From: Candidatus Omnitrophota bacterium
GTDB taxonomy: Bacteria; Omnitrophota; Gorgyraeia; 2-02-FULL-51-18
Direction: 5' to 3'
DNA: 40,271 bases
Assembly: GCA_023247915.1 (NCBI GenBank)
Contig: JAHFFN010000012.1
Location: 1 to 40,271 of the forward strand
The notes under the pieces: generated by a model
Database searches by the model: none
The model's input: the letters and a program-made list of their open reading frames with translations, nothing else
What the model was told of the DNA's origin: nothing
Made by a program: the position numbers and the translations under genes
Shown: positions 22,663 through 31,053 of the stretch, in pieces
Numbering within the stretch: the stretch's first letter is position 1
Layout of the letters: the number at the start of each line of letters is the position of its first letter

Positions 22663-24396
22663 TCAGGTATTACAAATGACGAGTTTCTTATCCGGAGGCA
22701 ATCCATCGGCAATCTGTTTCAAGATTTCTCCTCTGGCCAAACGCTCGATTGCTCCGCGCTTGGTGGTGCCGATCACCACCGTACTCAAATTCAAGTCATT
22801 GGCCGTTTTTACGATCAAAGTAGCGGCATTGCTTCCGAAATTCCAAAGCGGAATCATCGTCATGCCGCGCCGGTTAAATTCCCATTCCGCTTTTTTCAAA
22901 ATATGCACCGCCTCATGCGAGGGCTCCACTTCCACGGGATACGCCCATCCCGGAGGTTTTTCTTCCACAAAAAGCGCGTAAACCACGTTTTGACTCCGCT
23001 CTTTGGCATGAAGAACCGCCTCATCCACCAGTCGCGAACTCACCGTTTTTAGAGCCAGTAGGGTGCTCCCGCTATAAAGCGGCATAAGATCTTGAGCTTC
23101 TTCGAGAGTAAGTACGTTGATCGCCAGTTCTTTCGGAACCAGGATTCTGGCTTTCTCGATACCTTGAGCGATACTGCGCGCGCAAAGCCCGACCGCCAAT
23201 ACACTCAACGCGAAAATCACGGCATGATGTTTTTCATAAATAATGGTGGCTTCCACAATCACCATCACCACGGAGGCCGCGCCTAGAAGCCAACGCTCCG
23301 GTTTTTTGATGCCTAATTTCATATTGGTGCAACAAGCGCCTAAATTAATCGTGATCGCGCCCACCACGCCGATGGCATACAGTGCCGCCAATTGCACCAC
23401 GTCATGTTCAAAAATCAAAACAAGGATAGGAGCCGCCGTCGCCACAAAGAGTCCAAACCAAGGCATTCCATAACGGTTCAAGTCAGAAAAAATCGGGGGC
23501 AATTCTTTGTCTTTGGACATGAGAAAGGTAATGCTGATCAGCCCCATGATCGCGGTATTGCATGCGGAGAGCAAAAGCAGTCCCAAAACAACCGCGATGA
23601 CTTTGCCGAACCAAGGAGCAATGTAATAACTTCCCAGGGCATGAATCATGTCTTCGGTATGGCCGGTGAGTCCCGGCATGGCGTTCATCGCCGCACCCAA
23701 GATAAGCGTGATCACAATGACTTCGATCAACACCGGAAAAATGGCTCTTTTAGCGGTTCGTTTTACCGGCTCCACCATCACACCCGTGACATTGGCGATG
23801 GCCTCCACACCCGAAAGCGCCAGCACAATCCCCACAAATTTTGTCCAATTCGAGAAAATAGATCCTTGCGGCAAGGTGATTTGAACTTCTTTTAAATGAG
23901 GAACAACCGCGATACACAGAACCGCTAGGCAGAGAATCGTAAAAAAGGCAATCAGGGTCGCGATATTTCCACTCTTGGTGGGGCCGACAATATTGATAAT
24001 GCCCACAAGAATCAAGGCTCCGATCGCCCAAATCGCCGGATGAGAGCACCCCAAATAATGAAAAGCGTCCAAACTGCTCAAAGAAGCCGTCACCACATAA
24101 TCGGCGATTAAAAGAAGCGCGCCGATCACCGCCAAAAGCCGCGAGCGCGAACGAACCGCCGAATACACCCCGCCGCCATCCGGGTAAACTTTGCAAATAA
24201 TGACATAGCAAAAGCCGATGACTGCCGTCAAAGCACTCATCGCAAAAAGGAAAAACAAAGAGGCGTGACCGGCGATAGCGAAAGCTAGTCCGAGCACATA
24301 GGCCTTGGAAGTCCCCCAGTCTCCATAAAGCATGGAACTGGCTTGATACCACTTCAGCTCGCGGGGACGATCTACTTTTTTTAGAATCAGCGCCAT
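22663..24396 (-). CDS. APC-family amino acid permease with C-terminal UspA-like domain
   Basis: A 577-residue protein. Residues 1-430 contain about 12 membrane helices with APC-superfamily features (YPDGGGVYSAVRSRSR; LSGVEAIANVTGVMVEP). Residues 437-577 form a universal-stress-protein domain, ending with VVIGTTKRGAIERLARGEI, which resembles the G-2x-G-9x-G ATP-binding loop. Fusion of APC transporters to UspA modules is known and suggests nucleotide-dependent control of transport. The ATG has AAAAGGA before it. An intrinsic terminator ends only about 16 nt upstream of the start, so expression may depend on read-through. Confidence 0.9.
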   Translation of the reverse strand: MALILKKVDRPRELKWYQASSMLYGDWGTSKAYVLGLAFAIAGHASLFFLFAMSALTAVIGFCYVIICKVYPDGGGVYSAVRSRSRLLAVIGALLLIADYVVTASLSSLDAFHYLGCSHPAIWAIGALILVGIINIVGPTKSGNIATLIAFFTILCLAVLCIAVVPHLKEVQITLPQGSIFSNWTKFVGIVLALSGVEAIANVTGVMVEPVKRTAKRAIFPVLIEVIVITLILGAAMNAMPGLTGHTEDMIHALGSYYIAPWFGKVIAVVLGLLLLSACNTAIMGLISITFLMSKDKELPPIFSDLNRYGMPWFGLFVATAAPILVLIFEHDVVQLAALYAIGVVGAITINLGACCTNMKLGIKKPERWLLGAASVVMVIVEATIIYEKHHAVIFALSVLAVGLCARSIAQGIEKARILVPKELAINVLTLEEAQDLMPLYSGSTLLALKTVSSRLVDEAVLHAKERSQNVVYALFVEEKPPGWAYPVEVEPSHEAVHILKKAEWEFNRRGMTMIPLWNFGSNAATLIVKTANDLNLSTVVIGTTKRGAIERLARGEILKQIADGLPPDKKLVICNT

Positions 24397-24412
24397 AAAT
24401 CCTTTTGGATAG

Positions 24413-24448
24413 AAAAAAGGGAGTCTACCCTGAATCAGAGACTCCCTT
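24413..24448 (-). terminator. Intrinsic terminator directly upstream of the permease gene
   Basis: On the minus strand AAGGGAGTCT, a 12-nt loop and AGACTCCCTT are followed by a T run. The 10-bp stem plus T tract is a standard Rho-independent terminator. It ends the SUI1-FMN reductase-59-residue gene unit, but only about 16 nt remain before the permease ATG. Confidence 0.8.
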
Positions 24449-24487
24449 GGTATCGACTATTAAACTAGAAAACTAGGAATAGCGCAA

Positions 24488-24667
24488 CTAATTCGCTAGC
24501 TCATACCCCATCCGGCGCAGAGGATGATACAGACGGGCGATCGCTTGTTTAGGAGAAGAACCTTCGCAGAGATTGCCCATACAAATGGCGGCGTAGCTAC
24601 GGCGATTACGAACTTTAAAAACGGTGACTTTTTTCGAAGAAATTTTCTTGAGCGCTTTTGTTTTCAT
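24488..24667 (-). CDS. 59-residue basic protein, unknown
   Basis: The minus strand encodes MKTKALKKISSKKVTVFK, then RNRRSYAAICMGNLCEGSS and PKQAIARLYHPLRRMGYELAN, ending at TAG. CGGAGG lies 5 nt before the ATG, a near-perfect Shine-Dalgarno sequence, so it is probably translated. The protein is very basic, with two cysteines in a CMGNLC pattern (Cys29, Cys34), and a C-terminal amphipathic helix. I do not recognise the family. It lies 19 nt downstream of the FMN reductase gene, in the same unit, and is followed by an intrinsic terminator. Confidence 0.7.
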   Translation of the reverse strand: MKTKALKKISSKKVTVFKVRNRRSYAAICMGNLCEGSSPKQAIARLYHPLRRMGYELAN

Positions 24668-24686
24668 GAGAACCTCCGTGTTTATT

Positions 24687-25259
24687 TTATAGTTTGATTA
24701 AAATTTTGGTAAGAGCGCCACCCAAATTTTCAACAGCGGCCTGCTGCTTGGCGTCTTTTAACGAACCGTCCGCCGCAAATGCTTCGTCGGCTTTGGAAAC
24801 CGCGATTTGATTGGGAAGCACCAACACTTTGATATTCCCCAGAATAGAACGCAAATGCACCAGCCCCCGCAGTCCTCCTAGCGCCCCCGGAGAAGCGCTC
24901 ATCAAAGCAGCAACTTTGTTGTTAAAGCAAGCCAAAGACTCTTCGCCCGGCGCCGGACGCGAAGCCCAATCAATCGCATTTTTTAAAACACCCGTGATTG
25001 AGCTATTGTATTCGGGTGATGAAATCAAAAGCCCCTGATGCGCCAAAAGAATTTCTTTAAATTTGACGGCATTGGCCGGCAAGCCCTCTTTGGCTTCCAA
25101 ATCCCCGTCATAAAGCGGCATCGCAAAATCCCTCAAATCCAAAATCGTCACCTTCGCGCCGGCGGCCTCCGCGCCGCGAGCGGCCACTTTCACGAGTTTT
25201 TTATTAAACGAATCCGTGCGCGTACTTCCGGCAAACGCTAAAATCTTGGGACTATTCAT
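24687..25259 (-). CDS. NAD(P)H-dependent FMN reductase
   Basis: A 190-residue flavodoxin-fold reductase. [15 protein letters not shown] is the FMN phosphate-binding loop, and [21 protein letters not shown] is the diagnostic second FMN motif of the SsuE/ArsH/azoreductase group. These enzymes reduce quinones, azo compounds or chromate or supply reduced FMN. The gene overlaps the SUI1 gene by 4 nt. Substrate cannot be inferred. The SsuE-type role of feeding a sulfonate monooxygenase is not supported, because no monooxygenase is nearby. Confidence 0.9.
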   Translation of the reverse strand: MNSPKILAFAGSTRTDSFNKKLVKVAARGAEAAGAKVTILDLRDFAMPLYDGDLEAKEGLPANAVKFKEILLAHQGLLISSPEYNSSITGVLKNAIDWASRPAPGEESLACFNNKVAALMSASPGALGGLRGLVHLRSILGNIKVLVLPNQIAVSKADEAFAADGSLKDAKQQAAVENLGGALTKILIKL

Positions 25260-25495
25260 TTTGATTCCTCTTTTTGTTTTGAATTTAAAAACCAGGATTT
25301 AATTTCTGAGGTTTTATCGCCTTGGATTTCAATAATGCCGTTTTTAAGCGTACCGCCAACGCCGAGCATGGTTTTTAAATTTTTAGCGATGCTGTTCAAG
25401 CGGTCGGAGCCATAGGTGTGAAGCCCGGAAATAGTCGTGACCGACTTTCCGGCTCTTTTTTCTAAGCGAATTTGAGGAGTTGGCGAGGATCCCAT
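25256..25495 (-). CDS. yciH: SUI1/YciH translation-initiation-factor-like protein
   Basis: A 79-residue protein consisting of one SUI1 (eIF1) domain: [36 protein letters not shown] and IIEIQGD. Bacterial YciH is a homologue of eukaryotic eIF1 and is reported to influence initiation fidelity and stress translation. It is shorter than E. coli YciH (108 residues) because the N-terminal extension is missing. A TATAAT lies 8 nt before the ATG with no Shine-Dalgarno sequence, so the mRNA is probably leaderless. It is the first gene of the unit continuing with the FMN reductase and the 59-residue protein. Confidence 0.88.
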   Translation of the reverse strand: MGSSPTPQIRLEKRAGKSVTTISGLHTYGSDRLNSIAKNLKTMLGVGGTLKNGIIEIQGDKTSEIKSWFLNSKQKEESK

Positions 25496-25503
25496 GAGAA
25501 CCC

Positions 25504-25509
25504 ATTATA
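25504..25509 (-). promoter_or_regulatory. -10 TATAAT of the SUI1 unit
   Basis: Perfect TATAAT on the minus strand, 8 nt before the start codon at 25495. A partial -35 (TGACGA) lies 17 nt further upstream inside the preceding receiver gene. Confidence 0.55.
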
Positions 25510-25529
25510 ACGGAACAAGGGCGCTCTCG

Positions 25530-25913
25530 TCATCCGCCAACTGCCTGCTTAATCATGGACAATAACGTTCCGCTGTCCAGCGGCTTCGGCAACATCATAT
25601 TTCTTCCTATGTGATACCGAGCCTCCATCGCCTCCTCCGGTCGCACCAAACACGTCAGAAATATGATCGGAATACGTGACGTGCTCGAATCGGCCTGAAG
25701 CTCCTTGGCGACATCATCCCCAGACATCTTCGGCATCATGACATCCATCACAATCACGTCCGGGTGTTTTTCACGGGCAAGCTTCAACGCTTCTTCGCCG
25801 TCATTGGCTAACACCACCAAATAGCCATTGGCTCTTAACCGGCGCTCGATCAGCTTTTGCAGGAACGGTTCATCATCCGCTAAAAGAACGACTGATGGGA
25901 ACATCTTTCTCAC
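25530..25913 (-). CDS. Stand-alone receiver protein
   Basis: A 127-residue REC domain with Asp13-Asp14, phospho-acceptor Asp57 in VIVMDVMMPKMSG, Thr in FLTCL and Lys in LPKPLD. There is no output domain. It overlaps the preceding receiver gene by 4 nt (ATGA) and is the last gene of the signalling operon. Single-domain receivers of this kind act by binding partners or by shuttling phosphate; the nearby hybrid-less kinase is the obvious donor, which is inference from gene order. Confidence 0.9.
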   Translation of the reverse strand: MRKMFPSVVLLADDEPFLQKLIERRLRANGYLVVLANDGEEALKLAREKHPDVIVMDVMMPKMSGDDVAKELQADSSTSRIPIIFLTCLVRPEEAMEARYHIGRNMMLPKPLDSGTLLSMIKQAVGG

Positions 25914-26293
25914 CCCCCTTCTTTTGGGAGCAACTCCTTGATCTTGCCTAACAGCTCATGCGTTCTAAAGGGTTTACAGACATACGCGTCCGCGCCGCAC
26001 TGGAAACCCATTTGTTTATTTTTTTGTTGAACCATCGCCGTAAATAAAATCACCGGCACCTTGCGATGACTGCTGTCTTCTTTAAATCTCCGGCACACCT
26101 CGTAGCCGTCCATTTTGGGCAGCATGATATCCAAGATAATCAAATCCGGATCCTCCGTTTTGATTTTTTTCAAAGCCTCTTCGCCGTCCACGGCGCAGGC
26201 AACATCATAACCTTCAAATTCCAACCTTTTAGTGACCATTTTCAAGATCCCCGGTTCATCATCCACGAGTAAAATTTTGTATTTTTTAGACAT
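25910..26293 (-). CDS. Stand-alone receiver protein
   Basis: The ATG at 26293 gives 127 residues (MSKKYKILLVDDEPG); a longer frame would extend inside the kinase gene. Acidic Asp11-Asp12, phospho-acceptor Asp55 in LIILDIMLPKMDG, Thr in LFTAM and Lys in VCKPF are intact. The start lies inside the 3' end of the kinase gene (8-nt overlap), implying translational coupling, so this receiver is the best candidate for the kinase's cognate partner. It lacks an output domain. Confidence 0.92.
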   Translation of the reverse strand: MSKKYKILLVDDEPGILKMVTKRLEFEGYDVACAVDGEEALKKIKTEDPDLIILDIMLPKMDGYEVCRRFKEDSSHRKVPVILFTAMVQQKNKQMGFQCGADAYVCKPFRTHELLGKIKELLPKEGG

Positions 26294-28850
26294 GGCCTTT
26301 ACCCGATTTATGAATGGAGTTTTTTGCCGTTTCAAATAAATTCCGGATGTCCCCGCCGTCCTGCGGATACATAGAAAAACCAAAATCATTGGAAAATGCC
26401 GCCGGTTTGTCGGCCAATGTTTCTGTCCAATCCTCCAGCGCCAGGGAAAGTCGCTGTATCATGGGAACAATGCCTTGTGTCTCAATGATCCCCAAAACCA
26501 AAATCCATTCCGAATCAATGGTGAGCACCGTATCAGAGGGGTAAACATTTTTTCTAAAAAAGTCCGCCATTTGCTCCAAACGCTTCGACCGGCTAGCCGC
26601 ACTGTCTTCGGGGCGTCCCGGAATGAATTTGGAGGCATTAAAAGCAATCACTCCGATCGTTTGACGACCAATACGCTTGGCCATGTCCAGGTGTTCCGCG
26701 AAAGATTCTTGTAGGACAAAATCCGTCGAATAAACCGGCAGCGTCAATTTAAATTCGGATCCCCGATCGGTGTCCGTCACCGCCCAAATATCTCCATGAT
26801 GAAGCTGGACAATTTCTTTGCAAAGCGCCAGGCCCAGACCTGTCCCGTGAAACATTTTTTCTCCCACCTGGGAAAATTTCTTAAAAAGCTTGGGCAAATC
26901 TTCTTTGGCGATTCCCACGCCGTTATCCCGCACGGAAACCGTCACAAAACCGTCCTCTCCTTTTTCTAATTTAAAAATAATCTGACCTTTTACCTCGTCC
27001 GTGAATTTGATCGCGTTGGAAAATAAATTCCACAGCACCTGTAAAACTCGATTGGAGTCCACGAACACTTCCGGAACCTTATCGATTTCCACGCGAAGCT
27101 CGCGTTTTCCGGCAAGCGTTTTACAACTCTCCACCGAAGAGCGGATGAGATCCTCCAGCGCCACTTTTTTCCGGCTCAAAACCAAGCGTCCCGCTTCTAT
27201 TTTCGCCAGATCCAAGATATTGTTGATGAGCTCCGTCAACCGGTCGATATTTTCATCCACCGCGCTTAAAAATTCATACTGCTCGTCATTGATCGGCCCC
27301 AGCACACGATCGTGAATCAAGCTGATTCCTTCGCGAATCGCCGTCAACGGTGTCCGAAGCTCATGGCTGGCCGTAGACACAAATTCATCTTTGAGTTTAC
27401 TGAGAGATTCCAGACGTTGATTGGCTTCCTGAAGTGAGCGCTTTTGTTCTTCTAATTTATTTTTAGAGGCTTGAAGATCTTCTAGCAGGCTTCGCATGAT
27501 TTTTTCCCGGCGCGCCAGCTGAATATTACTCTGTTCCAAAGCCTGCGCCTGCGCGATACGCTGCGCTTCCAATTTTTTTCGTTCCGTGATATCCCGCACA
27601 ATCGTCGAAGCGCCGATCACATTTTTTTTATCGTCGATAATCGGCGAAATCGTCGCGGCGACATCGATCTCCACTCCATCTTTGCGGACACGCTTGGTCT
27701 CAAACTGCACCAGGGCTTCTCCATGAGCCATTCGGTTCATATTCCACAAGACTTCATGATAACGGTCCTTAGGAACGATCGCATTCAAAGAGTGTCCGAC
27801 CATTTCGGAGGCGGTATAACCGTAGATGCGCTCAGCGCCTTTATTCCAGCTGATGACAATGGCTTCCAATGTGGTTCCGATAATCGCTTCTTCGGAGGAT
27901 TTGACGATATTGCTCAAATGCAGGCGCGCTTCCTCCGCGATTTCTCGAAGGGCTACCAGAGCCGCCACCACCAGCGATGTCACCGCGACAAAACCGATAA
28001 ATCCTTGTAAAAGAAGAAGTGATTCATTAAAGGAGTGTCTTACGAAAGGGCCAAAGCCTTGCAACGTTCCTGACAACGCGATAGCAAAAAGTAATAGCGT
28101 GATGGTCGCGGCGCCGCGACGGCCGAAACGGAACGCTCCCCACAGCACAAACGGCACACACAAAAATTCCAGGGGATAATTTTTAACCGGCGATGGAAAA
28201 AATCCGCAGAAGACAATCATGGCTACCAAGGACAAAGAAATACTTAAAAAAGCGGCTTCGAGAAATTTCCGGGCATTCCATTCGATACGTGGATTTTCCA
28301 CCCAAAGAATAATCAGGGGTGTAATGGTAAAAGCACCTGCCATATCTCCCAGCCACCAAGTCAGCCATGTCTGAGCGTAATTTTCCAAAGGCAGAGAACC
28401 GCCGAAAAAAAGACTCGCGGTGCCGATTGTCGCGCTAATCATCGTGCTCCCGACGCCGGCTAACAACGCGAAAAAAACAATGTTTCTGGGTTGTTCAAAC
28501 GCAAAGCGGCCGGCGGCGTATCGAGTCACAAGATAGGCGCCAAGAAGTCCTTCCAGCGTATTGCCCGCGGCAACGCCCAGACAGGCGGGAATAGAACCGG
28601 ACGTAGTGACATTGACTAAAAAAGCACCGAGAAAAATTGCCGGCCAAATCCGGTATCCTAAAAAAAGAAAGGCTGCCAGTGCAATGCCTGTAGGCGGCCA
28701 GATAGGAGTCGCGCTCACATAATAAAAAGCCAGGCGAAGACTGAGCTTGCCGGTCAGAAAATAAATCGCCGCCAGACCGGCGAAAATCGCGATCTCTTTT
28801 AAGACCCACGGATATTTGAACGATTTAAAATCCCAATTTCCTAGCCGCAT
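26286..28850 (-). CDS. MASE1-PAS sensor histidine kinase with degenerate C-terminal GGDEF domain
   Basis: An 854-residue kinase and the only complete one in the window. Residues 15-305 are a MASE1 multi-pass sensor (TPIWPPTGIALA; WLGDMAG). Residues 310-425 are a PAS/PAC domain, 425-485 a coiled coil, and 485-555 HisKA with His496 in SHELRT. HATPase follows: Asn612, DNGVGI 642-647, GTGLGL 669-674. The last 140 residues (713-854) have the secondary-structure rhythm of a GGDEF domain (IGVIAFNASKF; VYPSDTVL; FSMYPQDGGDIRNLFETAKNSIHKSG), but the GGDEF position reads DSEWILVL. That part cannot make c-di-GMP and may sense a nucleotide or mediate dimerisation. It overlaps the next receiver by 8 nt. 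Confidence 0.92.
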   Translation of the reverse strand: MRLGNWDFKSFKYPWVLKEIAIFAGLAAIYFLTGKLSLRLAFYYVSATPIWPPTGIALAAFLFLGYRIWPAIFLGAFLVNVTTSGSIPACLGVAAGNTLEGLLGAYLVTRYAAGRFAFEQPRNIVFFALLAGVGSTMISATIGTASLFFGGSLPLENYAQTWLTWWLGDMAGAFTITPLIILWVENPRIEWNARKFLEAAFLSISLSLVAMIVFCGFFPSPVKNYPLEFLCVPFVLWGAFRFGRRGAATITLLLFAIALSGTLQGFGPFVRHSFNESLLLLQGFIGFVAVTSLVVAALVALREIAEEARLHLSNIVKSSEEAIIGTTLEAIVISWNKGAERIYGYTASEMVGHSLNAIVPKDRYHEVLWNMNRMAHGEALVQFETKRVRKDGVEIDVAATISPIIDDKKNVIGASTIVRDITERKKLEAQRIAQAQALEQSNIQLARREKIMRSLLEDLQASKNKLEEQKRSLQEANQRLESLSKLKDEFVSTASHELRTPLTAIREGISLIHDRVLGPINDEQYEFLSAVDENIDRLTELINNILDLAKIEAGRLVLSRKKVALEDLIRSSVESCKTLAGKRELRVEIDKVPEVFVDSNRVLQVLWNLFSNAIKFTDEVKGQIIFKLEKGEDGFVTVSVRDNGVGIAKEDLPKLFKKFSQVGEKMFHGTGLGLALCKEIVQLHHGDIWAVTDTDRGSEFKLTLPVYSTDFVLQESFAEHLDMAKRIGRQTIGVIAFNASKFIPGRPEDSAASRSKRLEQMADFFRKNVYPSDTVLTIDSEWILVLGIIETQGIVPMIQRLSLALEDWTETLADKPAAFSNDFGFSMYPQDGGDIRNLFETAKNSIHKSGKGHV

Positions 28851-28860
28851 GACAATACCC

Positions 28861-29418
28861 CTAAGTGATCGGCGCGCTTTGGTTATCGGACAATTGCGTT
28901 TTTAAACGTTTTACTTCTTTTTTTAGCTCCAGAATTCTCTCTTCACGATCCATCATGATTTGATTCAACCGGTCAAACTCTTCCAATTTTTCCCGGAGAG
29001 CCCGGTTGGCATCCTTCAAAGCTTCTTCCATTTTTTTTCGAAGAATCGCGTAGCGCAGGGAACGCAGGAGGATTTGAAAATTAAAATCACCCTTCGTCAG
29101 GTAATCTTGCACGCCTTTTTCCATTGCCTCCATCATAAATCCTTCACGCGGATCCTCCCCGCTCAAAATAATAATCGGCACCCAAGGCGCCCGCTGGTAA
29201 ATCCGATCCACCACCACGTGCCCCTCGCCGTCCGGTAAATTCAGATCCAAAATCACCACATCGACGCTTTTTGAATCCAATTGTTCCAGCCCCTTGGATA
29301 AATTCCCCGCGATTTTTACCTGGAACGAATCTTTTTGACTCAATAAAAAATCTTCCAGCATTTTGGCGTAGCTAGCATTGTCTTCAATAATCAATACGCG
29401 AGTCGCATTTTTTTTCAT
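28861..29418 (-). CDS. Receiver protein with C-terminal coiled coil
   Basis: A 185-residue protein. Residues 1-125 form a REC domain with Glu12-Asp13, phospho-acceptor Asp58 in VVILDLNLPDGEG and Lys in YLTKGD. Residues 128-180 are a long coiled coil containing LNQIMMDREERILELK. No enzymatic output domain is present. The same coil motif ends the neighbouring sensor (29415-30668), so the two may pair through their coils. The start overlaps that sensor gene by 4 nt. The unusual LTKGD, replacing KP at the end of beta5, places it in the non-canonical receiver group common in hybrid systems. Confidence 0.9.
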   Translation of the reverse strand: MKKNATRVLIIEDNASYAKMLEDFLLSQKDSFQVKIAGNLSKGLEQLDSKSVDVVILDLNLPDGEGHVVVDRIYQRAPWVPIIILSGEDPREGFMMEAMEKGVQDYLTKGDFNFQILLRSLRYAILRKKMEEALKDANRALREKLEEFDRLNQIMMDREERILELKKEVKRLKTQLSDNQSAPIT

Positions 29419-30668
29419 GACGGTTTCTCCTCGGCGGATTGTCCCCGTAAAAGATTCAACTGCTCTTTTAATTCCAGCACCCGTTCCTCGCGACCCATCA
29501 TCACCTCATTCAATTGCTCCAATTCCTCAATCTTGCCTTGCAACTGCCGGGTGCGCTCTTCCACACGCCGCTCCAAATTTTCGTTGAGCGTCTTCAGCTC
29601 TTCGGCGACGTGTTTATACTCGGTAACATTGCGCGCGATGATGACATAACCGAGCTTCAATCCTTCTTTATCTTTGAGAATTGAAATAGAAAGATTCACA
29701 AAAACCGGCGCCTTGTTCTGCGTCCGGAAAATCCATTCTTTTTCTTTGGCATATCCGGAAGTAACAAAGGCCCAGAAATGAGCCCGCTCCAAAGCTTCAT
29801 TCCCAACCAAGAGATCTACGGAATTGCCAACCAAAGTGTCGGCGTCATAACCAAAATTGGTACACGCGGCTTGATTGACGATACATATCGACCCTTTGAC
29901 ATCGCAAACAATCAGCGGTTCATTCATGGTTTCAAGAATCCGGTTGGCCGCGAAAGACGCCGTGATATCCACAAGGCGGTATTTCCAAATCACACGCGCG
30001 GCAAGAATCAGAAAACAAAAAACAGGAAGATAACCAAACGGATAAACGCCAATGCCAAATTTGGCCAGATAGTCCACCGAGCCGATATAAACAATTGAAA
30101 ACGCGATAAGAAACATCTGGGCGCGACGTTGATACAGTGTCCCTAACTCGACTCGACGCGTCATGCGCCAATAATGGAAAAAAGTCAGACCCATCATTCC
30201 GAAAAAGAAAGTCAGATAAGGAATGCTGAACGAACCGTATTGCGGATAAAAACCCCACCAGTAATGATAAACGTCTTTAATCAAAAGATCCGTCCCGACG
30301 ATGCTGGACACAAAAAGCGCCGACACCACCCAGCTGGCCAGAGCAATACGTTTCCATTTGCCGTTTAATTTTAAGACGGACACCGAGAAGTGATAGAACG
30401 CCGAAGGAATAAAAGGGACTCCAAAATACGCCGCTCGAGCCCAGGCCAATGCCGTGGTTTTTTGCGTCGCACAATACATAAAGGAAAAAGCGTAGAGCCA
30501 CACGCTGACGGTGAGTGTGGCCAAAACAAAAAAACGGCTCTCCGCGGAGGCGCGTTCTCTAAAAAGAACGGCGACCCCTAATAAAAAAACAAGAGTCGCG
30601 GTGACAAAGGTCGGAACGGCAAACCAACTAAATTGGTAAACCGTTGACTCAAACGCCATGGTGGGCAT
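29415..30668 (-). CDS. 7TM-PAS sensor without kinase domain
   Basis: A 417-residue membrane protein. Residues 10-240 contain seven helices of the histidine-kinase N-terminal 7TM type (AYFGVPFIPSAFYHFSV; YHYWWGFYPQYG). Residues 248-372 form a PAS/PAC domain (PLIVCDVKGSICIVNQAA; VIIARNVTEYK). Residues 375-410 are a coiled coil with LNEVMMGREERVLELKEQL. The gene stops there: HisKA and HATPase are missing, with no frame continuation, because the next gene starts in the overlapping ATGA. It may act as a co-sensor that docks on another kinase or on the receiver that shares its coil. Confidence 0.9.
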   Translation of the reverse strand: MPTMAFESTVYQFSWFAVPTFVTATLVFLLGVAVLFRERASAESRFFVLATLTVSVWLYAFSFMYCATQKTTALAWARAAYFGVPFIPSAFYHFSVSVLKLNGKWKRIALASWVVSALFVSSIVGTDLLIKDVYHYWWGFYPQYGSFSIPYLTFFFGMMGLTFFHYWRMTRRVELGTLYQRRAQMFLIAFSIVYIGSVDYLAKFGIGVYPFGYLPVFCFLILAARVIWKYRLVDITASFAANRILETMNEPLIVCDVKGSICIVNQAACTNFGYDADTLVGNSVDLLVGNEALERAHFWAFVTSGYAKEKEWIFRTQNKAPVFVNLSISILKDKEGLKLGYVIIARNVTEYKHVAEELKTLNENLERRVEERTRQLQGKIEELEQLNEVMMGREERVLELKEQLNLLRGQSAEEKPS

Positions 30669-31053
30669 GATCTTCTCCTTCGGCGTATTTCAACACGAGA
30701 CTGACTAATTCCTTCGGATCATAGGGCTTGGTAAGATAACAACTGGCGCCGATCACCATGCCGATCACGCGATCCACTTCGTCCGTTTTTCCGGTAAGCA
30801 TGATAATAGGAATGCGGGCGAATTCTTTGTTATGATCTTCGCGGATGGCCTTGCACACCTCTTGTCCGGACATTTTCGGCAGAGTCAAATCGAGAATGAT
30901 TACATCGGGCCATCCGGATCTGGCCTTTTCCAATCCGGTAATTCCGTCTTCGGCCATCAATGTCTCGAAACCCAGACTGCTCATGCGACGAGCCAACACC
31001 GTCCGGATATCTTTGTTGTCTTCAATGATCAATATTTTTTTTATCGAGTCCAT
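30649..31053 (-). CDS. Stand-alone receiver protein
   Basis: A 134-residue REC domain with Glu11-Asp12, phospho-acceptor Asp55 in VIILDLTLPKMSG, Thr in MLTGK and Lys in LTKPYD; the tail ends in a His-rich DHAHHGV. There is no output domain. Its start lies 32 nt inside the preceding REC-HTH gene and its end overlaps the 7TM sensor gene by 20 nt, so all three are translated from one message. Confidence 0.9.
   Translation of the reverse strand: MDSIKKILIIEDNKDIRTVLARRMSSLGFETLMAEDGITGLEKARSGWPDVIILDLTLPKMSGQEVCKAIREDHNKEFARIPIIMLTGKTDEVDRVIGMVIGASCYLTKPYDPKELVSLVLKYAEGEDHAHHGV

Noticed and set aside
23392..23895. 167-residue plus-strand frame inside the permease gene
   Set aside because: Antisense shadow with His/Arg-rich composition typical of reversed membrane-protein codons.
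28495..28809. 104-residue minus-strand frame inside the kinase gene
   Set aside because: Out-of-frame shadow of the MASE1 region.
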